Below, piece after piece: positions 53,518-61,821 of a stretch of 64,000 nucleotides of DNA. This stretch comes from Pacificispira sp033344895 (GTDB lineage Bacteria > Pseudomonadota > Alphaproteobacteria > UBA8366 > Aestuariispiraceae): the NCBI GenBank assembly GCA_965229685.1, contig OZ245920.1, positions 4,216,001 to 4,280,000 on the forward strand. Direction: 5' to 3'. A program made the position numbers and the translations under genes. The notes under the pieces are model-generated. The model saw nothing but the letters and a program-made list of their open reading frames with translations, was not told the DNA's origin and ran no database searches. The stretch's first letter is position 1, and every line of letters starts with the position of its first letter.

Positions 53518-54282
53518 TCAGGCCCCTTCCGCCAGATCCTGCAGTTGGTCGACGTCGTTAATCTGAACCCGGCCGCTTTCCAGCAACCGGATTGTCCCGT
53601 CGCGTTTCAGATTGGTGAAGGTGCGGCTCACGGTTTCCGTCGTCAATCCCAGATAGTCGCCAATGTCGTTCCGGCTCATCGGCAGATGCAGGATGGATGG
53701 GTCGTAACCCCGGTTCTGCGCCCGGCGTGACAGGTTCAAAAGGAAACTGCACAGCTTTTCCAGCGCCGTCTTGCGACCCAGCAGCAGCATCTGGTCCTGG
53801 GCCTGAGCCAACTCGTTGGAGGCCATGGACAGAAGGCGACGTTCCAGCTTGGGGAACCGGTCCAGAAGGCCCTCCAGCTTGCGGCGGTTGAACCGGCACA
53901 GGGAAACATCGCCCACCGCCTCCGCTGAATAGGAATAGGTGTCGTTCATGGCCATGCCGAGGAAATCGCCCTCGAACAGGAAACCGGTGATCTGGCGCCG
54001 ACCGTCGGGCAGCAGTTTGAACAGTTTCACCGCGCCGCCGGTCACGTTGAAAACGTAATCCGCCGATTCGCCCTCATCGATGATCGGGTCGTGGGTTTCC
54101 AGGGTCTGACGGGTCAGAATCTTGACGAGCTCGTCCAGCTCTTCGCAATCCAGCACGCCGCAGATCGACATTTCACGGATTTCGCAGGCCGCACAGGGGT
54201 TGTCGACGGCGTAGGGCAGCGGCCTCGGGGCGCCAAGGATGTCCAGATCGTCTTGCGATCCCGAAGGGTTGCACCGGTTCAT
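53518..54282 (-). CDS. fnrL: Crp/Fnr regulator, FnrL-type with 4Fe-4S cysteines
   Basis: Oxygen-sensing transcription regulator (254 aa). Cluster ligands C30-x2-C33-x7-C41 (PCAACEIREMSIC) plus C129 (GDVSLCRFN) match FnrL of alphaproteobacteria. The effector fold spans about 48-160 and the helix-turn-helix about 204-231 (IGDYLGLTTETVSRTFTNL), with the E-x2-SR that reads TTGAT boxes. An FNR box lies 87 bases upstream. Read toward the M81 gene's 5' region but 39 bases beyond, so possibly independent. Confidence 0.9.
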   Translation of the reverse strand: MNRCNPSGSQDDLDILGAPRPLPYAVDNPCAACEIREMSICGVLDCEELDELVKILTRQTLETHDPIIDEGESADYVFNVTGGAVKLFKLLPDGRRQITGFLFEGDFLGMAMNDTYSYSAEAVGDVSLCRFNRRKLEGLLDRFPKLERRLLSMASNELAQAQDQMLLLGRKTALEKLCSFLLNLSRRAQNRGYDPSILHLPMSRNDIGDYLGLTTETVSRTFTNLKRDGTIRLLESGRVQINDVDQLQDLAEGA

Positions 54283-54368
54283 TTCATCCTGCCCAGCCAG
54301 TTTCGCCGATCATGCCAAATGTAAGAGGAATTGCAACTGTGGGCCCGGTATCCGGGCGATGCGACAGA

Positions 54369-54382
54369 TTGACCTGTATCAA
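54369..54382. promoter_or_regulatory. FNR box
   Basis: TTGAC-CTGT-ATCAA matches the FNR/FixK consensus (TTGAT-N4-ATCAA) at 9 of 10 half-site positions. It lies in the divergent region, 87 bases from the fnrL-like start and 74 from the GNAT-like start, so it may autoregulate the regulator and/or control the acetyltransferase-like gene. Confidence 0.7.
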
Positions 54383-54455
54383 GGTCTGCCCGCCCGGACC
54401 GCGCCATTGTAACCGTGCCCGCCGTTCGGCGGTGAACCGCACCGGAAGACCCGTT

Positions 54456-54953
54456 ATGCAGCCTGTCGACCTTTCCCCCGCTCTCGTGCATCTGAGGGTC
54501 GTGCCGATGCGGCAGGACCTGATCGACATGGCTCTGCCGCTGGTACACGGGCTGCGCGGTGATCTGACGCTGGCGGAATGGCGCGCCTTTTGCCGGCCGA
54601 TCCTGTCCGGCGCGCGCGACGATGTCGGGATGGAGTGCGTCCTGGACGAGAAGGGCTATCTGATGGGGCTGGCCGGCTACGATGCCCGCCCGGACCTGCG
54701 TCATGGCCGGGTGCTGCAGGTCGACCCCTTCATCGCCGCGGATCTCTATGGCCGCAACCTGGCGGCCCAGATGCTGCTGGCGCGTCTGGACAGACTTGCC
54801 GCCCGTCACGGCTGCGCCGCCGTCCATGTCGCCTATGAGGCGGTCGACGATACCCTGCCGATCAAGGCAGGCCATACCTTCGAGAAATTCTTTGAAAGCG
54901 GCTACCGGGCGGATTCCGTGCGTCTGTGCAGGAATCTGCCGCCAATGGATTGA
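54456..54953 (+). CDS. Acetyltransferase-like (GNAT-fold) protein
   Basis: A 165-residue protein starting at ATG 54456. VLQVDPFIAADLYGRNLAAQMLLARLDRLAARHGC near residues 88-122 looks like the GNAT motif A strand, turn and helix (Q/R-x-x-G-x-G/A is degenerate, YGRNLA). Identification as an N-acetyltransferase is probable but not certain. Divergent from the fnrL-like gene with an FNR box between. Confidence 0.6.
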   Translation: MQPVDLSPALVHLRVVPMRQDLIDMALPLVHGLRGDLTLAEWRAFCRPILSGARDDVGMECVLDEKGYLMGLAGYDARPDLRHGRVLQVDPFIAADLYGRNLAAQMLLARLDRLAARHGCAAVHVAYEAVDDTLPIKAGHTFEKFFESGYRADSVRLCRNLPPMD

Positions 54954-55114
54954 ACTTTGTGGGAGGGGGTGGACGGCCGCCGGGCAATGTGGGGGGCAAA
55001 GGTCCGGCGACCGTCCCGGCCGATAGGGAAGAGGCCGATACCGCCTATTTGGGGCCGCCTGCGCAATTCTGAAGATGTGATCACCGGACTGTGAGAGTCG
55101 CGGATCAGGGCCGG

Positions 55115-56476
55115 TCAGGCATCTTCCGGCGTCGGACCGTCCGGCAGCCGCAGGGCAAAGACGGTTCCGCTGGCACCGGTGCTGCGCAACTCCAGGTCCC
55201 CGCCGTGATCCCGCGCCAGTTCCCGCGCGATCGACAGGCCCAGCCCGGTACCGCCGGCCCGGGCGGATCCTTCGAACGGCTTGAACAGATTTTCCTGCGC
55301 CCGTGGCGGCAGGCCCGGCCCGTTGTCGGATACCGTCACCTCCGCCGCCCCGTCTCGGCATTCGGCGGCCACGGCGATTTCGGTCGCCCCGGCCTCTGCC
55401 GCGTTGCGCAGCAGATTGCCGAAGACCCGGAACAACTGCGCCCGGTCGCCGTGCACCGTGGTGGTCGGGTCGATCCGGCAGGTCAGCCGCGCGCCGTTTG
55501 GCAGCCCGAAGCCGGCATCCTCGATCAAGGCCGCCAGCGGCACCGGTTCGAAGCGCATCGTGCCGCCGTCCTGGCTGGCATAGTTCAGGGTCCGGCCGCA
55601 CAGCGCGGCGGCGCGTTCGATGGCGTCCAGGATGCCGGGCGCGATGCGGCGGACTTCGGGATCGTCGGAATTTTCCAGCCGGTCCGACACGACCAGTGCG
55701 CTGGACAGAATTCCGCGCAGATCGTGGTTGATCTTGGCGACAGCGGTGCCCAGCGCGGCCAGATGCTTCCGCTGGGTCAGCGCATCGCGGATCGTCGTCT
55801 GCATCGCGGCCAGCTCGCGCTCCGCCACGCCCACCTCGTCCCGGCGGCCGCTGGGCCGGATGACCAGGTTCTGATTTTCGGGATGGGACCGGAACCGGGC
55901 CATGTTGCGGATCAGCCGTTTCAGCGGCCGGACAAGCTGACGGCGCAATACCAGGAAAACCAGCAACGCGGTGATCAGCGAGATGGCGAGACTTAACCAG
56001 AACACCCGGAAGGCAAAGGCCAGGATCGCCTCACAGAGCGGGCCATCCTCCATGACGATTTCCAGCTCGACCGCCGGGTTGCGCGGTGACGGTCCGACGA
56101 TGCGAAGGACGCGGCCTTCCTCCTGGGTCAGGGCCGAAAAGGCTTCCGCGATCATGGTCATCGGGCCTTCCTCAGCCGGCCGGACGGTGGCATCCACCGC
56201 GGGCGGCGACTTCAGCATCAGCGACAGTTTCAGGTCGCCCCGCCGGGCCGCGACGGAATGTGCCTCGACGAACCCCAGCAGTTCCTGGGTCAGTTCCTCG
56301 GACACCATGCCGTCCGGCGTCGCGTCCAGAACCAGCACGGCCAGATGCGCCGCCGCCATGCGGTCGCGGATGTAGGTTTCGCGGAAACGCGCGACGGAAG
56401 GCACGAAAATCAGCACTTCCGCCGCCATTACGAAGATGATGGTCAGCAGCAGAAGCCGCGCTGACAGGCTCTTCAT
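55115..56476 (-). CDS. Membrane sensor histidine kinase
   Basis: A 453-residue inner-membrane kinase. TM1 about 8-27, periplasmic sensor about 30-150, TM2 about 155-177, HAMP about 178-235, dimerisation helix with phospho-accepting H251 (KINHDLRGILSS) and an ATPase domain with NLLRNAAEA, SDNGPGLPP and GGTGLGLSIA. ATG 56476 chosen since the longer frame to 56680 overlaps the rpmH upstream region. No response regulator is adjacent, so it is an orphan here. Divergent from rpmH. Confidence 0.9.
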   Translation of the reverse strand: MKSLSARLLLLTIIFVMAAEVLIFVPSVARFRETYIRDRMAAAHLAVLVLDATPDGMVSEELTQELLGFVEAHSVAARRGDLKLSLMLKSPPAVDATVRPAEEGPMTMIAEAFSALTQEEGRVLRIVGPSPRNPAVELEIVMEDGPLCEAILAFAFRVFWLSLAISLITALLVFLVLRRQLVRPLKRLIRNMARFRSHPENQNLVIRPSGRRDEVGVAERELAAMQTTIRDALTQRKHLAALGTAVAKINHDLRGILSSALVVSDRLENSDDPEVRRIAPGILDAIERAAALCGRTLNYASQDGGTMRFEPVPLAALIEDAGFGLPNGARLTCRIDPTTTVHGDRAQLFRVFGNLLRNAAEAGATEIAVAAECRDGAAEVTVSDNGPGLPPRAQENLFKPFEGSARAGGTGLGLSIARELARDHGGDLELRSTGASGTVFALRLPDGPTPEDA

Positions 56477-56632
56477 TCGGGCCCCCGATCCATCTGTCGT
56501 CCCGCCGCTGAAACGATCCTTGCCGGACCCGTGCGGAGAATCGCGCGGATCGCGTTGACTTGGGCGGTTCACCCCACTATACAGCGGCGTCGAATTCCGG
56601 GGTGCAACCCCAAAAGACGTCGGAGACGAACC

Positions 56633-56767
56633 GTGAAACGCACTTATCAACCCAGCCGCCTTGTCCGCAAGCGTCGCCACGGCTTCCGTGCGCGCATGGC
56701 CACGAAGGCCGGCCGCCGGGTGCTGGCCAACCGCCGCGCCAAGGGCCGCGCGAAGCTGTCCGCCTGA
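56633..56767 (+). CDS. rpmH: 50S ribosomal protein L34
   Basis: The 44-residue ribosomal protein is complete from a GTG start at 56633: KRTYQPSRLVRKRRHGFR to AKLSA, matching L34. GGAGACG lies just upstream. Leads the conserved rpmH-rnpA-yidC-engB order. Confidence 0.97.
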   Translation: MKRTYQPSRLVRKRRHGFRARMATKAGRRVLANRRAKGRAKLSA

Positions 56768-56802
56768 TCGGAACGGCCCGCCCGGCTGTTCCCCAACGCC
56801 GA

Positions 56803-57231
56803 ATGATCGCCATGACCGAACGGACGATCACTCTGGCGCGGATGAAGAAACGGGCGGAGTTCCTGCGGGTGACGCGGGCGCGAACCAGCGCGGGCATGCC
56901 GGGCCTGGTCCTGCAGGCATGTCCCTGGAGCGACACGATGTCACCCCGCCGGACAGCCGTCGGCAGCGAAGAAGAGTTCCAGGATGCGGGCGGCGGTGAC
57001 GGCGCCCGCATCGGTTTTACTGCCAGCAAGAAGGTCGGCAATGCCGTGGCCCGCAACCGGGCCAAACGCCGCCTTCGGGCATTGAGCGAGGAAGTGATGA
57101 CCCGGCATGCGGTGCCGGGTCTTGACTATGTCCTGATCGCCCGGCAGAGCACTCCCACCCGTTCCTACGCCGCCCTGCGCGGCGATCTGGAGCGGGCCCT
57201 CAAGCGGCTCAAGCTCTGGCGGGACGTCTGA
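56803..57231 (+). CDS. rnpA: Ribonuclease P protein component
   Basis: Protein subunit of RNase P (142 aa), which with the RNA subunit matures tRNA 5' ends. KKRAEFLRV at the N-terminus, IGFTASKKVGNAVARNRAKRRLRALSEE in parts (the RNA-binding RNR motif) and DYVLIARQST are diagnostic. Start may be ATG 56803 or 56812. An extra segment between the first strand and the RNR motif (PWSDTMSPRRTAVGSEEEF-type loop) is longer than in E. coli but usual in alphaproteobacteria. Confidence 0.95.
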   Translation: MIAMTERTITLARMKKRAEFLRVTRARTSAGMPGLVLQACPWSDTMSPRRTAVGSEEEFQDAGGGDGARIGFTASKKVGNAVARNRAKRRLRALSEEVMTRHAVPGLDYVLIARQSTPTRSYAALRGDLERALKRLKLWRDV

Positions 57232-57269
57232 AACCGGGCGGCACCGGCCCCGGAAAGAGGCAAGGCGGA

Positions 57270-59324
57270 ATGAACGATTCAAAAAACCTGATTCTGGCAA
57301 TCGGCCTGTCGGTCCTGGTTCTGTTTGCCTGGCCCTTCCTTCAGGAAACCTTTTTCCCGTCACCCCCCGCCCCGCCACAGCAGACCCAGACCGCCCAGAC
57401 GGGCCAGCAGGGTCAGGCGCCGGTCGACGGCAGCGAGGCCGGCGTTCCCACGCCCGGCATGGATGACGGTGTCCCCAATGTCTCCGGTTCCAGCGATCTG
57501 GCCGAGCCGGTGGTCGATCCGGTGAACCGCGCCAATGCGCTGCAGCAGGCGCCGCGGATCGCCATTGAAACGCCCCGTGTCTCCGGTTCGATCAATCTGC
57601 GCGGCGCGCGGGTCGACGATCTGACCCTGAAGGGCTACCACCAGACGATCGAGGACGATTCCCCGCTGATCGATCTGCTGGAGCCGGCCGGCAGCCGAAA
57701 ACCCTATCTGGTGCAGTTCGGCTGGGTCGCCGCGGACGGCCTGGAGGTTCCCAATGGCGAGACCGTCTGGGAAGCCGACGGCGAGACCCTGTCCCCGGAA
57801 AGCCCGGTGACGCTGAGCTGGACCAACGCCGCCGGCGTGACATTCGAGCAGGTGTTCGAAATCGACCGGAACTACATGGTCACGGTCACGCAGCGTCTGC
57901 GCAACGGGTCCGATGCCTCGGTCGCGCCCCAGACCTATGGCCGCATTTTCCGCTCGGGCATGCCGAAGCTGGAAAACTTCTACATCCTGCATGAAGGCCT
58001 GATCGGCGTCTTCGACGGCGTTCTGGAAGAGCGCGACTACGACGAACTGGCCGACAAGCCGAAGGGCACGGAACGCTTCACCACGACCGGCGGCTGGATG
58101 GGCATTACCGACAAATACTGGCTGGTGGCGCTGGTTCCGGATCAGGGCAGCCCGGTTCAGGCAACCTTCCGCCGGACGCCGCGCACCGTCGAGGGTCAGT
58201 ATCACGTCAACTATCTGAACGATCCGCAGACCGTGGCGCCCGGCGCCAGCGCGGAATCCACCGGCCGGTTCTTCGCCGGCGCGAAGGAAACCACGCTGCT
58301 GGACAAATACGGCGAGGATCTGGGAATCACGAATTTCGACCTGGCGGTCGATTTCGGCTGGTTCTACTTCCTGACCAAGCCGATCTTCCTGGCGATCCAC
58401 TGGCTGAACGGCATCCTGGGCAATTTCGGCCTGGCGATCCTGGCCCTGACCGTCGCGATCAAGCTGGCCTTCTTCCCGCTGGCCAACAAGTCCTACAAAT
58501 CCATGAGCAAGATGAAGCTGCTGCAGCCGAAGATCGTCGAGATGCGCGATCGCCTCGGCGACGACAAGCAGAAGCTTCAGCAGGAGATGATGGAACTGTA
58601 CAAGAAGGAAAAGGTGAACCCGCTGTCGGGCTGTTTGCCGATCCTGGTACAGATTCCGGTCTTCTTCGCGCTCTACAAGGTGCTGTTCGTCACCATCGAG
58701 ATGCGCCATGCGCCCTTCTATGGCTGGATCGAGGATCTGTCGGCGCCGGACCCGCTGGGCCTGCTGACCGGTTTCGGGCTGATCGACTGGCAGGTGCCGG
58801 CCTGGCTGGTGCTGTTCAACATCGGGCTGTGGCCGATCATCATGGGCTTCACCATGTGGTTCCAGCAGAAGCTGAACCCGCCGCCCGCCGATCCGATCCA
58901 GCAGCGCATCTTCGGTCTGATGCCGATCTTCTTCACCTTCATCCTGGGCGGATTCCCGGCCGGTCTGGTGATCTACTGGGCCTGGAACAACTCGCTGTCG
59001 ATCCTGCAGCAATACGTCATCATGCGGCGCATGGGCGTGGCGATCGGCGGCGGCCGTGTCGAGGATGCCGACAAGAAGTCGGTCGAGGCAAAGTCGAACG
59101 AAAAGCGCGCCATCGAGAAGCCTGCCGCGAAGAAGGCTGATTCTGAGAAGTCAGAACCTAAGAAGGCTGAGTCCAAGAAGGCCGCTGGCAAGAAGGCGAA
59201 GGGCAAGAAGGCCCAGAGCAAGAAGGCCGCCACGAAAAAGGCCGCCGCGAAAAAGGCTGGCAACGCGCAGAACGAACCCGATCAGGCTGACGACGAGAAG
59301 GCCGACGAGACCAAGTCGGACTGA
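57270..59324 (+). CDS. yidC: Membrane protein insertase YidC with long Lys/Ala-rich tail
   Basis: Inserts proteins into the inner membrane, alone or with SecYEG (684 aa). N-terminal helix 5-23 (LILAIGLSVLVLFAWPFL), large periplasmic beta domain about 60-350, then five core helices with LALTVAIKLAFFPLANKSYKSM and the PLSGCLPILVQIPVFFALYKVLF groove region. The last 89 residues (about 596-684) are rich in KKA repeats, then acidic. This basic tail is far longer than in E. coli and may dock ribosomes. No yidD gene lies between rnpA and yidC. Confidence 0.96.
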   Translation: MNDSKNLILAIGLSVLVLFAWPFLQETFFPSPPAPPQQTQTAQTGQQGQAPVDGSEAGVPTPGMDDGVPNVSGSSDLAEPVVDPVNRANALQQAPRIAIETPRVSGSINLRGARVDDLTLKGYHQTIEDDSPLIDLLEPAGSRKPYLVQFGWVAADGLEVPNGETVWEADGETLSPESPVTLSWTNAAGVTFEQVFEIDRNYMVTVTQRLRNGSDASVAPQTYGRIFRSGMPKLENFYILHEGLIGVFDGVLEERDYDELADKPKGTERFTTTGGWMGITDKYWLVALVPDQGSPVQATFRRTPRTVEGQYHVNYLNDPQTVAPGASAESTGRFFAGAKETTLLDKYGEDLGITNFDLAVDFGWFYFLTKPIFLAIHWLNGILGNFGLAILALTVAIKLAFFPLANKSYKSMSKMKLLQPKIVEMRDRLGDDKQKLQQEMMELYKKEKVNPLSGCLPILVQIPVFFALYKVLFVTIEMRHAPFYGWIEDLSAPDPLGLLTGFGLIDWQVPAWLVLFNIGLWPIIMGFTMWFQQKLNPPPADPIQQRIFGLMPIFFTFILGGFPAGLVIYWAWNNSLSILQQYVIMRRMGVAIGGGRVEDADKKSVEAKSNEKRAIEKPAAKKADSEKSEPKKAESKKAAGKKAKGKKAQSKKAATKKAAAKKAGNAQNEPDQADDEKADETKSD

Positions 59325-59328
59325 CGCG

Positions 59329-59982
59329 ATGCCGGATTTTGAACAGACCGGACCCGACGCCGCGCAGCTTGAAGTGGGCCGGAAGCTGTTCTCGGGCGAA
59401 TGCCGCTTCATGCTGGGCTGCGTCGCCATGGCGCAGCTGCCGGACCCGATCCTGCCCGAAGTCGCCTTTGCCGGCCGGTCGAATGTCGGCAAGTCCAGCC
59501 TGATCAACGCGCTGACCGGCCGCAAGACGCTGGCCCGGACCTCGAACACGCCGGGCCGCACGCGTGAGATCAACTTCTTCGAATACGAGAACCGGCTGCG
59601 CCTGGTGGATATGCCGGGCTATGGTTTCGCCAAGGTTCCGAAGCCGATGGTCGAGGGCTGGACGCAGCTGATCCACGACTATCTGCGCGGGCGCGCCGTC
59701 CTGCGACGGCTTTGTGTCCTGGTCGACAGCCGTCATGGGCTGAAGGCCAATGACGAGCAGTTGCTGACCCTGCTGGACAAGGCGGCGGTGAACTATCGCG
59801 TCGTGCTGACCAAGACGGATAAGCTGGGCGGCGGCGGTGTCCGGAAGGTTGAGGCGGCGGTCACCGAAGCCCTGAAGAAGCATCCCGCCGCGGTGCCGGT
59901 GCCGCTGAGTACCAGTTCCGAAAAAGGCCTGGGCATCGAAGAACTGCGCGCCGAACTGGCAAGCTTCGCCGAGCCGGGGTAA
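59329..59982 (+). CDS. engB: Ribosome biogenesis GTP-binding protein EngB
   Basis: Essential GTPase (217 aa) for 50S assembly. G1 is FAGRSNVGKSSLIN, G2 near TSNTPGRT, G3 VDMPGYG, G4 TKTDKL. It starts 5 bases after yidC, without a strong ribosome site, so it is coupled to yidC. Confidence 0.96.
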   Translation: MPDFEQTGPDAAQLEVGRKLFSGECRFMLGCVAMAQLPDPILPEVAFAGRSNVGKSSLINALTGRKTLARTSNTPGRTREINFFEYENRLRLVDMPGYGFAKVPKPMVEGWTQLIHDYLRGRAVLRRLCVLVDSRHGLKANDEQLLTLLDKAAVNYRVVLTKTDKLGGGGVRKVEAAVTEALKKHPAAVPVPLSTSSEKGLGIEELRAELASFAEPG

Positions 59983-60032
59983 GGTCCGGCAAACCGGATC
60001 GACAAACAATAACAAGGGAGCAGGTTGGGACG

Positions 60033-60965
60033 ATGACGACGGGTGAATCCGGCCATGTAGCGGCGGACAAGGCGCGGCGGCGCGTCGAATGGCTGGCACA
60101 GGCCGGCATCCTGACCGAGGCGCTGCCCTTCATGCGCCGATACAACGACAAGACGCTGGTCGTGAAATATGGCGGTCATGCCATGGGCGATGCCCGTCTG
60201 GCCCGGCTTTTCGCGCGCGATATCGTGCTGCTGAAACAGGTCGGCGTCGACCCGATCGTCGTCCATGGCGGCGGCCCTCAGATCGGCGAGATGCTGTCCC
60301 GCATGTCGAAGGAAAGCGTCTTCGTCGACGGGTTGCGGGTTACCGATCAGGAAACGGTCGATATCGTCGAAATGGTCCTGGCGGGCTCGATCAACAAGCA
60401 GATCGTCGCCTCGCTGCAGTCGGAGGGCGGTCAGGCGATCGGCCTGTCCGGCAAGGATGGCGGCTTGATCAAGGCGCGCAAGCTGCAGCGCACGACCAAG
60501 GATCCGGAAAGCAATATCGAGAAGGTGCTCGACCTCGGTTTCGTGGGGGAGCCCTATGACTGCGACACGACCATTCTGGAAATCCTGCGCAAGAGCGACT
60601 TCATCCCCGTCATCGCGCCGATCGGCATGGGCGAGAACGGCGAGACCTACAACATCAACGCCGATACCGCGGCGGGCGCCATCGCCGGCGCGGCCGGGGC
60701 GAAACGCCTGCTGCTGCTGACCGACGTCGCCGGCGTGCTGGACAAGAACGGCAACCTGATCCCGGACCTGACCGTCTCCGAGGCGGAGAAACTGCAGGAC
60801 CAGGGCGTGATCTCCGGTGGCATGATCCCCAAGATTCAGACCTGCATCGAAGCGGTCCGCGCCGGGGCCGACGGCGCAGTCATCCTGGACGGCCGCCACC
60901 AGCACCAGATCCTGCTGGAACTGTTCACGGAACACGGCACGGGGACGCTGATCCGCGCGGATTGA
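60033..60965 (+). CDS. argB: Acetylglutamate kinase
   Basis: Second step of arginine synthesis, phosphorylating N-acetylglutamate (310 aa). VVKYGGHAMGD, VVHGGGPQIGEML, GLSGKDGG, NINADTAAGAIAGAAGAKRLLLLTDVAG in pieces, and ISGGMIPKIQTCIEAVRAGA are kinase-family motifs. An N-terminal extension of about 25 residues is normal for arginine-sensitive forms. Follows engB as in other alphaproteobacteria. GGGAGCAGG precedes the ATG. Confidence 0.96.
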   Translation: MTTGESGHVAADKARRRVEWLAQAGILTEALPFMRRYNDKTLVVKYGGHAMGDARLARLFARDIVLLKQVGVDPIVVHGGGPQIGEMLSRMSKESVFVDGLRVTDQETVDIVEMVLAGSINKQIVASLQSEGGQAIGLSGKDGGLIKARKLQRTTKDPESNIEKVLDLGFVGEPYDCDTTILEILRKSDFIPVIAPIGMGENGETYNINADTAAGAIAGAAGAKRLLLLTDVAGVLDKNGNLIPDLTVSEAEKLQDQGVISGGMIPKIQTCIEAVRAGADGAVILDGRHQHQILLELFTEHGTGTLIRAD

Positions 60966-60982
60966 GCCGGATCCTGGCGCCT

Positions 60983-61813
60983 TTACTCCGCCGGTGCCTT
61001 ACCCGTCCCCAGCATGGTCCAGCGGCGGTAATAGATCGACTTGAACGCTGTTGCCGCCCAGGACACGGGGACCATCAGCGCGCGCAGCAGCGCCGGGACC
61101 GGGCTGGGGCGGATCACGTCCATGAAGACGACGTAGCGGCGGCCGTCATGGTCGTTGACGGAGCGGTGCATCAGCGTGTCGTCGAAGATGAACAGCGGGT
61201 CGTCGGCCCAGTAATGCTTGGTCCTGCCGCATTCGATGAAGACCTCGGCATCCTTCACCGGCGTCAGATTGTAGAGCACGCGCAGGGTCAGACGCAGCGG
61301 GCCGAAGTGGAAATTGGTGCGCTCCGTACCCTGGAAGACCGAGACGGCGATGGTGCGGATATGCCGGAAATCGCCGTTCAGCGGCGCGAAGTCGCGGTTG
61401 TAGCGCTGCCCGAACCAGCGGAACAGGAACATGCCGCGCTTGGCCTCGGTCCCCAGCTCGCCATCGATCCGCCGGATGACCGCATCCTTGTTGTCGCGGA
61501 AAAAGGACAGGACCGTTTCCAGCTCCGCCTGGCATTCTTCCGAAAAATCCTCCGGGCGGTAGATCTTGCGGTTCCGGTAGCTGACCAGATCGAGGAGGAG
61601 ATTCAGGGGCGCGACCAGCCAGGTGGTGAAGCCGTTGCCGCTGAAATAGCGCTGGAACAGGTAGAAATCCCGCCGCTCGTTGCGGATTACGTCCAGCAGC
61701 CCGCAGGCGATGTAGACTACGGTGATGGCGGGGATGAAGGTCAGCGTCACCGCCAGGAACAGGGCGGCGATGATCGCCTGCTTGACCTTCTTCTTGCCGA
61801 TGCGGACGGCCAA
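60983..61813 (-). CDS. Aspartyl/asparaginyl beta-hydroxylase-like membrane protein
   Basis: A 276-residue protein with an N-terminal hydrophobic anchor (about residues 12-38) and a Fe(II)/2-oxoglutarate-type domain. TNFHFGPLRLTLRVLYNL, FIFDDTLMHRSVND and RRYVVFMDVIRP match the AspH/LpxO motif order (H-x-GP, FDD-x-x-x-H, R). Possible substrate is a lipid A acyl chain, as for LpxO, or a protein side chain. Convergent with argB, and 8 bases downstream of pheT on the same strand. Confidence 0.82.
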   Translation of the reverse strand: MAVRIGKKKVKQAIIAALFLAVTLTFIPAITVVYIACGLLDVIRNERRDFYLFQRYFSGNGFTTWLVAPLNLLLDLVSYRNRKIYRPEDFSEECQAELETVLSFFRDNKDAVIRRIDGELGTEAKRGMFLFRWFGQRYNRDFAPLNGDFRHIRTIAVSVFQGTERTNFHFGPLRLTLRVLYNLTPVKDAEVFIECGRTKHYWADDPLFIFDDTLMHRSVNDHDGRRYVVFMDVIRPSPVPALLRALMVPVSWAATAFKSIYYRRWTMLGTGKAPAE

Positions 61814-61821
61814 TAGACCCC

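Noticed and set aside
56477..56632. Replication origin near rpmH
   Set aside because: rpmH neighbours dnaA in many bacteria, but there is no dnaA gene, no DnaA-box cluster and no AT-rich unwinding region here.
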